Below the pieces are notes generated by a model, which saw only the letters and a program-made list of their open reading frames with translations, had not been told where the DNA came from and searched no databases. 64,000 bases of DNA from Saprospiraceae bacterium (GTDB taxonomy: Bacteria; Bacteroidota; Bacteroidia; Chitinophagales; Saprospiraceae): contig JAHBTU010000002.1 in the NCBI GenBank assembly GCA_019638455.1, forward strand, positions 1,026,501 through 1,090,500, written 5' to 3'. Positions 19,588 to 28,089 of this stretch are shown here, piece by piece. Positions within the stretch are counted from its first letter, which is position 1. The number at the start of each line of letters is the position of its first letter. The position numbers were made by a program, and so were the translations under genes.

Positions 19588-19710
19588 CACATTACTGGAC
19601 ATTATTTTTGTGCTGCAAAGACACAAAGGCACAAAATGCGGCAAATCAATGCGTATTTTGCTTTGCGTCATTGTGACTTCGCGGCAAATTTGAAAATGTC
19701 CAGCAGTGTG
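19588..19710 (-). mobile_element. Repeat family A, copy 3, with 11-bp direct flanking repeats
   Basis: About 121 bp, opposite in orientation to copies 1 and 2. The ends ACTGGACATT and AATGTCCAG are inverted. It is flanked by perfect 11-bp direct repeats GCAGTTTCGTC at 19578-19588 and 19710-19720, the clearest target duplication of this family. It sits between the DUF4350 and moxR genes. Confidence 0.8.
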
Positions 19711-19775
19711 CAGTTTCGTCCCTTGTTGCGGAAGCGTTTGTTTGTTGGGGGATTTTGCCCGTCGTTCTGCCATGC

Positions 19776-21080
19776 TCATTTCGCTTTTTTCCAAAACTGC
19801 TCCATCGCGAGGTGCAAATCTACCATCATTTTTTCGGTCGGTTGATATTGCACCGCAGCGATGTATTGGCTGAAAATATCGCGGATGGCGGTCTCAGGCA
19901 CCTCCGAGACAGCGGCCAGTCGGTGCATGAAATCGCCGTCGAGATGCGGTTGGTGCGTTTCGGGGGCAAGGTGGGCCACCAAGCCATAACGCTCGCGGAT
20001 TTGATGGATGAACAGTTTCATGCCCTGAATGCAAAGCCCTTGATAGTTTTTTTCCCTAAAATGCAGGTGCGCGATGGTGCTGATGAACTCGTAGGAGGAG
20101 TTTTCATTTTTGGGCAAAACAGGGATGATGCGTTGGCGGCGCTTGGCTCGGAAAATCAGCCAAACGAGCGCCAGCCCAACCAACAGGTACCACGCCCATG
20201 CCAACGACGGCTGTTTGAGCACATAAGAAAGTGGGTGCTCCTCCTCAAGGGAGCGCGAGAAGGCGCTTCGATTGCGCCGACGGGCGACGGCTTCAGGCAC
20301 TCGGCTCATTGCATCCCAGTAGATATCGCCCTCTGGCAGCCACGAGAGCACACCCTCCACATACTTGCGGGTGTTGGGTTGCAACAGGCTGTAGTTGGAA
20401 AAAACGATGGGGTTTGTATGCAGCAAAAATTGCCCCTTCCCGTAAGTGAATTTGGCAAAATTGATAAACGAGCCATTCAGGTAGCCCAACGGAAAGTGGG
20501 GCAACGAATCGCAGAAATACCGTTCTTCGATAAAATGCCAATTGTAAGGTTTGGGCGTGTTTTGGTGGGCGTAGTGAAACATTACCGAGTTGGTCTTGGG
20601 TTCGCGCAGCGACATATTCACCTCGCTGAACATGACTGTGCCGTAGTCATTCCACACAGCCTCCGGGCATTCGTTGTAGTAGAGGTCGAACATGAGGTCG
20701 AACGGGATGGTCTTGCTCGATACCAATGCCGTGTTGCCCATTTCCACGAATCGGAGCAGGTGTTCGGTACTCGCCGAATCCATGTAGATGGCTTCTCCGA
20801 CGAATACATAGCTGGCCTGCCCCGTAACATCAAGCGGCAGCTCTTCCGTGATGCTTTTGTTGAGGTTGAGCAGTTTTTTGTTTGGGAAATAAGAGGAGAG
20901 CAGGCGGTGAAAAATTTGGGTTCCGTAAGGCTGGGTATTGGTCTCGCTGTATGCCTTTTTCGACCACGCATCGCTCCAGTCGAATCGGGGCCGCCCCGAA
21001 TCGTAGTTGAGATACAGCCCCACCGCCAGCAGCACGACGGCCAGCAGCGCAATGAGCAGCGGTGTGCGATTGGAAGACAT
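19776..21080 (-). CDS. DUF4350 domain protein
   Basis: A 434-residue inner-membrane protein. The N-terminal helix is TPLLIALLAVVLLAVGLYLNY, and a second helix is AWAWYLLVGLALVWLIFRAKR (about 305-325). The region between has the DUF4350 pattern: a strand-rich GATase-like fold with QASYVFVGEA and GNTALVSSKTI. The C-terminal cytoplasmic tail is helical. DUF4350 proteins commonly occur beside MoxR ATPases and membrane-anchored DUF58/DUF4129 proteins, and that context is partly retained here. The ATG at 21080 is the real start; the TTG four codons upstream is not needed. No enzymatic activity can be assigned. Confidence 0.8.
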   Translation of the reverse strand: MSSNRTPLLIALLAVVLLAVGLYLNYDSGRPRFDWSDAWSKKAYSETNTQPYGTQIFHRLLSSYFPNKKLLNLNKSITEELPLDVTGQASYVFVGEAIYMDSASTEHLLRFVEMGNTALVSSKTIPFDLMFDLYYNECPEAVWNDYGTVMFSEVNMSLREPKTNSVMFHYAHQNTPKPYNWHFIEERYFCDSLPHFPLGYLNGSFINFAKFTYGKGQFLLHTNPIVFSNYSLLQPNTRKYVEGVLSWLPEGDIYWDAMSRVPEAVARRRNRSAFSRSLEEEHPLSYVLKQPSLAWAWYLLVGLALVWLIFRAKRRQRIIPVLPKNENSSYEFISTIAHLHFREKNYQGLCIQGMKLFIHQIRERYGLVAHLAPETHQPHLDGDFMHRLAAVSEVPETAIRDIFSQYIAAVQYQPTEKMMVDLHLAMEQFWKKAK

Positions 21081-21161
21081 TTTTGAGCGCAATTGGGTGT
21101 GTGTTGTAACGTGCGTTTTGCTACAAAGTCGCTAAGGCACAAAGGGTTAGAAATAAACCAC

Positions 21162-21195
21162 ATTCAGGCGGCGACTTCGAAGTCGCCGCCTGAAT
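21162..21195. terminator. 34-bp perfect palindrome
   Basis: ATTCAGGCGGCGACTTC and its exact reverse complement lie back to back without a loop. It falls between the end of the cyclophilin gene and the start of the DUF4350 gene, both on the minus strand. Related palindromes occur at 14286, 40285, and degenerately at 30040 and 32820. It may act as terminator or as a REP-like element. Confidence 0.6.
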
Positions 21196-21235
21196 GGCAC
21201 ACGTTTTCAGCAGGTCGCTTCACGCTTAATCCACG

Positions 21236-22120
21236 TTACTTGATGACACGCATTTTCATCTTCACGTCTTTCACCGGGCGGTCGCCGGGAGCAGTTTGCA
21301 CAGCGGCGATTTTGTCAATGACCTCCAAGCCTTTGATGACTCTGCCGAACACCGTGTAGTCGCGGTCGAGGAAAGGTGTGCCGCCGACTTCGACGTAGGC
21401 TTTGCGCTGTTCGGGCGTGTAGTGAAACCCTTTGGATGCTTCGATTTGGTTGAGCGTCTCTTCCTTGGCTGGTCCGCCGCCCTGCACGATGTAAAACTGC
21501 GAGCCGGATGACTTTTTCTCCGGGTTGTTGGTGCGGGCAGCGGCAAGCGCACCTTTGATGTGCACCAGCGAATCCACGAACTCGGCGGGGATTTGGTAGC
21601 TGGGGCCACCCATGCCGAGTGCCTTGCCGGCCGGGGCATTGCGCGAATCGGGGTCGCCGCCCTGAATCATAAAGCCATTGATGACGCGGTGGAAAAGCAG
21701 GTCGTTGTAGTAGCCTTCCTCGGCTAGTTTGATAAAGTTGTCGCGGTGTTTGGGTGTGGAGTTGTAGAGTTCGGCGGTCATGGTGCCAAACTCGGTTTCG
21801 ATTTCCACGAGGCAGCGCTCGGGCGCGGTAATCTGTACCATTTGTTTCTTAATAACTGTTTTAGAGCCTTTTGTGGCTTTGAGTGTGACTTCGTAGTTGC
21901 CGCTGTGCGTGTAGCGGTGGACGGGAGCGGCTTCCGTGGAGGTGGCGCCATCGCCGAAATCCCAAGCATAGCTATCGGCTTTCACCGAGTGGTTGAGGAA
22001 AGCCACTTCTACTGGGGCGATGAGCTTGCCAGTGGGGAAAGTAAAGTCTGCCACGGGTTTTACGGCGCAGGATGTGAATAGGATGGCTGCGAGTAGTGTG
22101 GGGAAAATGAGTTTTTGCAT
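21236..22120 (-). CDS. Lipoprotein with PKD domain and cyclophilin-type peptidyl-prolyl isomerase
   Basis: A 294-residue protein. The lipobox FTSC places the lipidated cysteine at C18. Residues about 22-97 are a PKD domain (SYAWDFGDGATSTEAAPVHRYTHSG region, with WDFGDG). Residues about 100-294 form a cyclophilin domain: LFHRVINGFMIQGGDPD, AAARTNNPEKKSSGSQFYIV and DYTVFGRVIKGLEVIDKI. It should be a membrane-anchored proline isomerase that assists folding of exported proteins. The PKD module in front of a cyclophilin is unusual and may bind polysaccharide or protein. The ATG at 22120 begins the signal sequence. Confidence 0.88.
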   Translation of the reverse strand: MQKLIFPTLLAAILFTSCAVKPVADFTFPTGKLIAPVEVAFLNHSVKADSYAWDFGDGATSTEAAPVHRYTHSGNYEVTLKATKGSKTVIKKQMVQITAPERCLVEIETEFGTMTAELYNSTPKHRDNFIKLAEEGYYNDLLFHRVINGFMIQGGDPDSRNAPAGKALGMGGPSYQIPAEFVDSLVHIKGALAAARTNNPEKKSSGSQFYIVQGGGPAKEETLNQIEASKGFHYTPEQRKAYVEVGGTPFLDRDYTVFGRVIKGLEVIDKIAAVQTAPGDRPVKDVKMKMRVIK

Positions 22121-22223
22121 AAAGCATGATGGTTGAAATGTCAGGAAAATAGATTGGTTGCGGTTTGCCGCCGCGCAAGTCTAAGAGCGGCAAAGATGCG
22201 ACGAAGGGCGGATTCGTCACAAT

Positions 22224-23528
22224 TTACAATTCTCCAGCTAGGAGCCGCAGTCGTATTTCCGTGTCTTTCAGCCCATATAGCACGAGGTTGCGTCGTGCCA
22301 GAGCCTGCTCGAGGGTGTTTTGGGCGGTTTGCACTTCGAGGGCGTTCGTTTGGCCGAGGCGGAAACGCTCCGTGCTGACGTTGAGGCTTTCCCGTGCGTT
22401 TTTCACGTTGTCTTCCTCCAAGGTGAGCACTTGTTGGTTGGTACTGAAAAAAATGAGTTGGTTGTCCAGCTCCGCCTCTACCAAGAGGCGTTGGGCTTCC
22501 AACACATAGTTGGCTTGCTCGGCCTGCACTCTTGCCACTTCCACTTGGCGTTTGAGGTCGCCACCTGTGTAGAGCGGGACGACGAGGCCGGCGCCCACGG
22601 TGAGGCCCGCTTGGGTGTTGTTGAGCAAGAACCCAGCGCCATTGTCGGAACGCTGGGCGCTGAGTTGGCTGATGCCTGTGATGCGGGGCTTGTTGAGGGT
22701 GCGGTTTTCGTCCACGATGAGGGCTGCTACTTCCGCGTTCTTTTTCATGGAGAGCAGGCCGGGGTTTTGCCGCATTATTTTCTCCAAAAGCGCGTCGCGG
22801 TCGGGGGTGAAGGTGTTGGCGAGGTTTTCATCCACGTCGAAGGGGGTTTCGGGCGGGCGCACGAGCAGGCGGTTGAGCTCGCGTTTGGCGGCGCTGGTGG
22901 CTGCTTCCTGATTGAGCAAGTCGGCGCGGCGCTGATTGAGGTCAATGCGGGCTTGGAGGGCGTCGGTTTGGGCGGCAAAGCCTGCGGCGAGCCGCGCCTC
23001 GGCGATGCGCAGCCGCTCTTCGTTGAGCGTGATGACTTCGGCAAAGGCTCGTTCGTTGAGGCGACTGCGCACGATGTTGTAGTAGGTCTGCAACACGATG
23101 GCGGTCGTTTGCTGCACTTGGTTTTGGAGGTTCAGTTGGCCGAGCGATTCGAGCTCTTCGAGGCGCTTTTTGGCGATGTGCATACGTCGGCCATCGAAGA
23201 GCGTCCAGTTGAGTTGCACACCTGCGTTAGCCACGTTGAAAGGTGCGCCCAAGGCATCGAACTCGTTTCCGTTGGCGAGTCTTTGCTGGAAGGCGCTCAG
23301 GGTGAAGTTTTCGTTGACGACGAAATTCACGGTGGGCAACATTCCGGCGTTGGCCTTGATGTTGTTGAGTTTTGCGATTTCGGCATCGGCGCGGCTGAGG
23401 CGGATGTCGTAGTTGTTTTCCAAGGCGATGCGCACGGCTTCGCCGGGTGTTAGGATGGGGGAGGGAGCATCCTGACCACACAAAAATAAGGACAGGAGGA
23501 GACAGGGGAGCAAAAGGTGTTTTTTCAT
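22224..23528 (-). CDS. TolC-like outer-membrane efflux protein
   Basis: A 434-residue outer-membrane factor. The signal peptide is MKKHLLLPCLLLSLFLCGQ, and the mature part starts with the family opening LTPGEAVRIALENNYDIRLSRA. Two long alpha-helical repeats follow, with the second repeat's NPGLLSMKKNAEVAAL and GLVVPLYTGGDLKRQV. The protein forms the trimeric exit duct of tripartite pumps or type I exporters. The ATG at 23528 is chosen over 53 upstream codons, which overlap a palindrome. An RND pump lies 1.1 kb away on the same strand, but a gene on the other strand intervenes. Confidence 0.9.
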   Translation of the reverse strand: MKKHLLLPCLLLSLFLCGQDAPSPILTPGEAVRIALENNYDIRLSRADAEIAKLNNIKANAGMLPTVNFVVNENFTLSAFQQRLANGNEFDALGAPFNVANAGVQLNWTLFDGRRMHIAKKRLEELESLGQLNLQNQVQQTTAIVLQTYYNIVRSRLNERAFAEVITLNEERLRIAEARLAAGFAAQTDALQARIDLNQRRADLLNQEAATSAAKRELNRLLVRPPETPFDVDENLANTFTPDRDALLEKIMRQNPGLLSMKKNAEVAALIVDENRTLNKPRITGISQLSAQRSDNGAGFLLNNTQAGLTVGAGLVVPLYTGGDLKRQVEVARVQAEQANYVLEAQRLLVEAELDNQLIFFSTNQQVLTLEEDNVKNARESLNVSTERFRLGQTNALEVQTAQNTLEQALARRNLVLYGLKDTEIRLRLLAGEL

Positions 23529-23604
23529 ACGACAAATGTAAAACGGCATAAACGCCGGATTGGATGTTGGGGTTTTAAAAGTTGGAACAACAGTATGAGG
23601 GTGT

Positions 23605-23667
23605 GTTTCAGATTGTCGCTTTTGTACGCCGGAACCACGTTCCGATCTGCTTGCGACTATTTGAAAC
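23605..23667. repeat. Repeat family F palindrome, short copy
   Basis: GTTTCAGATTGTCGC (23605-23619) and GCGACTATTTGAAAC (23653-23667) are inverted with two mismatches. The internal CTTTTGTACGCCGGAAC also occurs in the larger copy at 18297-18487, but here without a family C insert. Confidence 0.6.
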
Positions 23668-23744
23668 CTGCCCCAGTATGAAGCCATGCGCAGAGCAGCA
23701 ACTTAATCCCCATTCGGTCGTTGTAGGGGCATACTTTGCTGGTC

Positions 23745-24377
23745 ATGTCTTACCTGCCACTTTTCCCGCTCAATCTGGTCGCCTTCCCAGGCGAAAAGCT
23801 CAATCTGCATATTTTCGAGCCGCGCTATCGTCAGCTTATCAATGAATGTATTGAGCAGAACTCTACGTTTGGCGTACCTACTTTTCTGAACAACTCGTTG
23901 CCGGGCTATGGGACGGAAATGCAAGTGACGGAATTGGTGACGCGCTACGAGGATGGCCGCATGGATGTTCGCACAAAAGGCGTGCGCGTGTTTCGCCTGC
24001 TTGATTTTGAAAACCCCGCTCCGGGCAAGTTGTATGCGCACGGCGATGCTTTTTTTTATCCCGAACCTGTTTCCTCTTCGCTTGCGTTGCCTCAATTGGT
24101 GGACTTGGTAGAGAAACTCTATGCTATTTTCAAAACAACTCCGCCTTTTGACACCTCGTCCTCACAGCTTTTTTCCTATCAAATCGGGCATGGCGTGGGT
24201 TTGCCGCTCGAAGGCGAATACGAGTTGCTGACGTTGGAGAACGAGATGGAACGCCAAGAGTTTTTGCGCGACCATCTTCGGGAGGTGTTGCCAGTGGTGG
24301 AAAACATGGAACGCACGAAAGAACGCATTCAGATGAACGGGGATTTTAGACAATTTGGGTCGCCTCTGCCTGGATGA
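23745..24377 (+). CDS. LON substrate-binding domain (PUA-like) protein
   Basis: A 210-residue protein that resembles the N-terminal substrate-binding domain of Lon protease but has no ATPase or protease part. The marker is LPLFPLNLVAFPGEKLNLHIFEPRYRQL (residues 4-30), followed by TFGVP, GTEMQVTELVTRYEDGRMDV and a helical C-terminal region. Such stand-alone proteins are common in Bacteroidota; their role is unknown, possibly adaptor or chaperone-like. The ATG at 23745 matches the usual N-terminus. It is convergent with the RND pump gene. Confidence 0.85.
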   Translation: MSYLPLFPLNLVAFPGEKLNLHIFEPRYRQLINECIEQNSTFGVPTFLNNSLPGYGTEMQVTELVTRYEDGRMDVRTKGVRVFRLLDFENPAPGKLYAHGDAFFYPEPVSSSLALPQLVDLVEKLYAIFKTTPPFDTSSSQLFSYQIGHGVGLPLEGEYELLTLENEMERQEFLRDHLREVLPVVENMERTKERIQMNGDFRQFGSPLPG

Positions 24378-24472
24378 CTCGTTGTGCGCGTGGGCTGTTT
24401 TATTGCAGGGTTTTTGTGAAAGATTGGTCAGCCTCCAAGCGCAGGGGACCCTGTTGTCAATCTTGTATGTTT

Positions 24473-24556
24473 TTGACAGGATTTACAAGATTTGCAGGAT
24501 AGATGCGGCGGATTTGTCGCCAAAAACCCTGTAAATCTTGTAAATCCTGTCAAAAA
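24473..24556. terminator. Family C inner palindrome between convergent genes
   Basis: TTGACAGGATTTACAAGATTT pairs imperfectly with AAATCTTGTAAATCCTGTCAA around a central loop. It lies between the converging LON-like and RND genes, so termination is plausible. This copy preserves the uninterrupted site that is split by element B at 38717-38896. Confidence 0.55.
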
Positions 24557-24619
24557 AACAGCGCCTGTATCGGTCGGGAACATGAGCGGCTATCGAAAAA
24601 ATGTCTTTGACGTTGGCCG

Positions 24620-27600
24620 TCATGCCATCTCAGGCTCTTTCTTCTCTTCTTTTTGCGGAACACTTTGCTGTGACCCCTCTTCCTCATGCGCCCAGGGGGC
24701 GTGGTGTCGCTGTTTGCCGCTCAGGAATGTGTACATGGCAGGGATGACGAACAACGTGAGCAGCAAGGAGAACAACAATCCGCCCACCACCACCATGCCC
24801 AACGGAATCCGGCTCGTGGAGGCTGCCCCAAACGCCAGCGCGATGGGCAAGGCACCGAGCACGGTGGCCAGTGTCGTCATCAGGATGGGGCGCAGGCGGG
24901 CTTGGGCGGCCTCGAACACGGCTTGCTTTTTGGGCATTCCCGCGTCGCGTTTCTGATTGGCGAACTCGACGATGAGAATGCCGTTTTTCGTGACGAGGCC
25001 GATGAGCATAATCATGCCGATTTGCGAGAAAATATTGAGGGTGTTCCCTGTGATGGAAAGGGTGAGGAATGCCCCCGCGATGGCCAGCGGCACCGTGAGC
25101 ATGATGATGAACGGGTCGCGGAAGCTTTCAAATTGGGCAGCCAAGATGAGATAGACCAGGCACAAGGCCAAGATGAACGCGAACATGGTGTTGCCGCTGC
25201 TCTCGCGGAAATCGCGCGAAGCACCACTGAGGTCTGTCACAAAAGTGTCGTCGAGCAATTTGGCTGCGATGGCCTCCATCGCCTCGATGCCTTCGCCTAG
25301 TGTTTTGCCGGGCGCGAGCGCCGCACTGATGGTGGCTGATTTGTAGCGATTGTGGTGATAGTATTGGGGTGGGTTGCTGGCCTCTTCTATGCGCACGATG
25401 TTGTCGAGTTGAATCATGTCGCCTCGGTTGTTGCGCACATAAAGGTTTGCAAGGTCGAGCGGTTCGTCGCGGTTGGAGCGGTCCACTTGTCCGATGACTT
25501 GATATTGTTTTCCTTCTTTCAAAAAATAGCCGAAGCGCCGCCCGGAGAGCGCCATTTGCAATGTGGAGCTCACATCAAGCACGCTCACGCCCAATTCGGC
25601 TGCTTTCAGGCGGTCAATGGAAACTTGCAGCTCTGGTTTGTTGAATTTTAGGTTCACATCCACATTGGCAAAGGTGGAATCTTTGCGAGCTTCTTCGAGG
25701 AATTGCGGGACGACCTCTTTCAGTTTTTCAAAATTCAAATTTTGCAACACGAACTGCACGGGCAACCCGCGCCCGAACCCGACGGTGATAGTCTCTTCTT
25801 GATTGGGGAATATCCGCGCTTCCGGCATTCGGCGGGTCATGGCCAACAGTTGGTTGTATATCTCCTGCTGGCTGCGCTTGCGCTGGTCTGGCTCGGGCAG
25901 CAGAAGACTGACAAAACCAAAATTGGTGCTGCCCGCCCCAAAGCCCGGTGCCGTGATGCCAAACACCATTTCATGCTCGGGCACAGAATCCATGATGGTC
26001 TTGGCGATGTTGTAAATGATGCTTTCCATCTGGTCGTAGTCTGTGCCTTCGGGCGCAGACACGTTGGAGCGTATGATGCTGCGGTCTTCAAGTGGGGCGA
26101 GCTCGCTCTTCAAGGTTTGGCCGAAGTGCCAAATCATGCCAAAGCAACCCAGCAGGATGGCCATACTGCTCCAACGATAGCGCATGAAAGAGCGCAGCGC
26201 GGTACCATACACCCTGTCCATTGCTTTGAAAAACGGCTCAGTGGCGTTATAAAACCACCCGTGCTTCACATAGCCGCCCAGTTTTACGTTCAAAACGGGT
26301 GTCAGGGTGAGCGACACAAACGCTGAAATCAATACCGCCCCTGCTATCACCACCCCAAACTCGCGGAACAAACGTCCAGTGAAGCCTTGCAAGAAAACCA
26401 CAGGGATGAACACCACTGCCAGCGTGACGGAGGTGCTGATGACGGCGAAGAAAATCTCTTTGGTGCCTTCTCGGGCCGCCGTCCACTTGTCCATGCCCGC
26501 CTCCATTTTTTTGAAGATATTCTCCGTCACCACAATGCCGTCGTCCACCACGAGACCCGTAGCCAGCACGATGGCCAACAGCGTGAGCACATTGATGCTA
26601 AATCCAAAAATATACATCAGGAAGAAGGCCCCGATGAGCGACACAGGGATGTCCACCAAAGGGCGCAGGGCGATAATCCAGTTGCGGAAAAACAGGAAAA
26701 TGATGAGCACCACGAGCGCGACGGCGATGAAAATGGTCTCCGTGACCTCGCTGACGGCGCGGCGCACAAAGCGCGATTTGTCAATGCCCACGCTCATCAC
26801 GATGTCGGGGGGCAATTCTTTTTTGATTTGCTCGTAGCGGCGATAAAACTCGTCGGCAATCTCCACCCAGTTGCTGCCCGGCTGCGGGATGATGGCCATT
26901 GAGACACCTTGCACGAGGTTGCGTCGAGCGCCGGTTTCCTCGTTTTCGGGGCCAATCATGGCTTCGCCGATGTCGCGGAAACGGATGGTTTGCCCCGCTG
27001 TTTGCCGCACTATCATGTTGTTGAAGTCTTCCTCTGTTTGTAGTCGGCCAAAAGTTTTCACCGTCATTTCCGTTGCGTCGCCGCGCACTTTGCCGCCTGG
27101 CAGTTCCACGTTTTCGCGGTCAAGAGCAGCCTGAATGTCCTGCACCGTGAGGTTAAAAGCCGCTAATTTGGACGGGTTTATCCAGAGCCGCATGGAGGTT
27201 CTTTTTTGTCCAAAAATGACAACCTGCGACACGCCGGGGATAGTCTGGATTTTCTCCATAATCACGTTTTCGGCGTAATCGGAGAGCTCCATGATGTTGC
27301 GTGTGCTGCTCTGAATCGGCACGAACATGATGGGGTCTCCGCTGGCGTCGGCTTTGGTGACGACTGGCGGAGCGTCAATGTCTTGCGGCAAATTGCGCAA
27401 GGCTTGGCTCACTTTGTCGCGCACATCGTTGGCCGCTTGTTCGAGGTCAACGTTCAGGTCGAACTCGACGGTGATGTTGCTGTTGCCCAATGCCGATGAG
27501 CTGGAAATGGTGCGAATGCCGGCGATACCGTTGATGGCTTTTTCGAGCGGCTCGGTGATTTGGCTCTCGACGACCTCAGCGTTGGCGCCGGTGTAGTTGG

Positions 27601-27745
27601 TGCGCACAGTGATGTTCGGCGGGTCAATGGCCGGGTACTCGCGCACGCCAAGGAAGCCGTAGCCTATCGCTCCGAAAAAGACGATGAGGATACTCATGAC
27701 AGCAGCAAGGACGGGGCGGCGGAGGGAGAGTTCGGGTAAGTTCAT
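24620..27745 (-). CDS. RND efflux pump, HAE-1/AcrB family
   Basis: A 1041-residue inner-membrane proton-driven transporter of the AcrB/MexB type. The N-terminus MNLPELSLRRPVLAAVMSIL is the first helix; REYPAIDPPNITVRTNYTGA and the porter-domain sequences follow. TM4 carries AIVLATGLVVDDGIVVTENI with the two adjacent aspartates used in proton relay. The second half repeats the topology (GMIMLIGLVTKNGILIVEFAN). The protein has full family length. No membrane-fusion adaptor gene is adjacent; it ends in a charged tail, HHAPWAHEEEGSQQSVPQKEEKK. A TolC-like gene lies 1.1 kb downstream on the same strand and could supply the channel. Confidence 0.95.
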   Translation of the reverse strand: MNLPELSLRRPVLAAVMSILIVFFGAIGYGFLGVREYPAIDPPNITVRTNYTGANAEVVESQITEPLEKAINGIAGIRTISSSSALGNSNITVEFDLNVDLEQAANDVRDKVSQALRNLPQDIDAPPVVTKADASGDPIMFVPIQSSTRNIMELSDYAENVIMEKIQTIPGVSQVVIFGQKRTSMRLWINPSKLAAFNLTVQDIQAALDRENVELPGGKVRGDATEMTVKTFGRLQTEEDFNNMIVRQTAGQTIRFRDIGEAMIGPENEETGARRNLVQGVSMAIIPQPGSNWVEIADEFYRRYEQIKKELPPDIVMSVGIDKSRFVRRAVSEVTETIFIAVALVVLIIFLFFRNWIIALRPLVDIPVSLIGAFFLMYIFGFSINVLTLLAIVLATGLVVDDGIVVTENIFKKMEAGMDKWTAAREGTKEIFFAVISTSVTLAVVFIPVVFLQGFTGRLFREFGVVIAGAVLISAFVSLTLTPVLNVKLGGYVKHGWFYNATEPFFKAMDRVYGTALRSFMRYRWSSMAILLGCFGMIWHFGQTLKSELAPLEDRSIIRSNVSAPEGTDYDQMESIIYNIAKTIMDSVPEHEMVFGITAPGFGAGSTNFGFVSLLLPEPDQRKRSQQEIYNQLLAMTRRMPEARIFPNQEETITVGFGRGLPVQFVLQNLNFEKLKEVVPQFLEEARKDSTFANVDVNLKFNKPELQVSIDRLKAAELGVSVLDVSSTLQMALSGRRFGYFLKEGKQYQVIGQVDRSNRDEPLDLANLYVRNNRGDMIQLDNIVRIEEASNPPQYYHHNRYKSATISAALAPGKTLGEGIEAMEAIAAKLLDDTFVTDLSGASRDFRESSGNTMFAFILALCLVYLILAAQFESFRDPFIIMLTVPLAIAGAFLTLSITGNTLNIFSQIGMIMLIGLVTKNGILIVEFANQKRDAGMPKKQAVFEAAQARLRPILMTTLATVLGALPIALAFGAASTSRIPLGMVVVGGLLFSLLLTLFVIPAMYTFLSGKQRHHAPWAHEEEGSQQSVPQKEEKKEPEMA

Positions 27746-28089
27746 GTTTTAGGATGTGCGACAAGCGGTGTGGAGGTTAGTGAGGGCATATAGGAAAAAG
27801 CAAAACAGCGAAGGGAGAAGATGGTTTTCGTTTCCAATGGCTCTGAGCAGGGCTTTGGCGGATGGGGATGAGCCACACTTCGAGGCCGTTGTTCACGATT
27901 AAAATTTCCTCGCGAGACCCTTTTGGGGCGTTCTTTTTGTTCCGGCTGGGTTTGGCCGCGTCGTGGCGCACCTCATTTTCGGAAGCGGCTATCGCTCCGA
28001 ACGATTCTATGGCAGGTTTTGCTCGCGGGCCGTGCTTTTCGATGCGAAAGTAGTGTGTTTGATGGCGAGTTTTCCTATGGTTTCCCCTT
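27746..28089. other. Intergenic stretch without a supported gene
   Basis: This 344-bp gap separates the RND pump from the beta-helix lipoprotein. A 154-codon open frame on the minus strand overlaps it but starts inside the neighbouring gene and shows no family resemblance. I see no promoter box or hairpin of note. Confidence 0.4.

Noticed and set aside
19755..21086. A 443-codon open frame antisense to the DUF4350 gene.
   Set aside because: The minus-strand protein has two membrane helices and family motifs; the opposite frame does not.
22320..23453. A 377-codon open frame antisense to the TolC-like gene.
   Set aside because: It mirrors a clear outer-membrane factor and has no recognisable domain.
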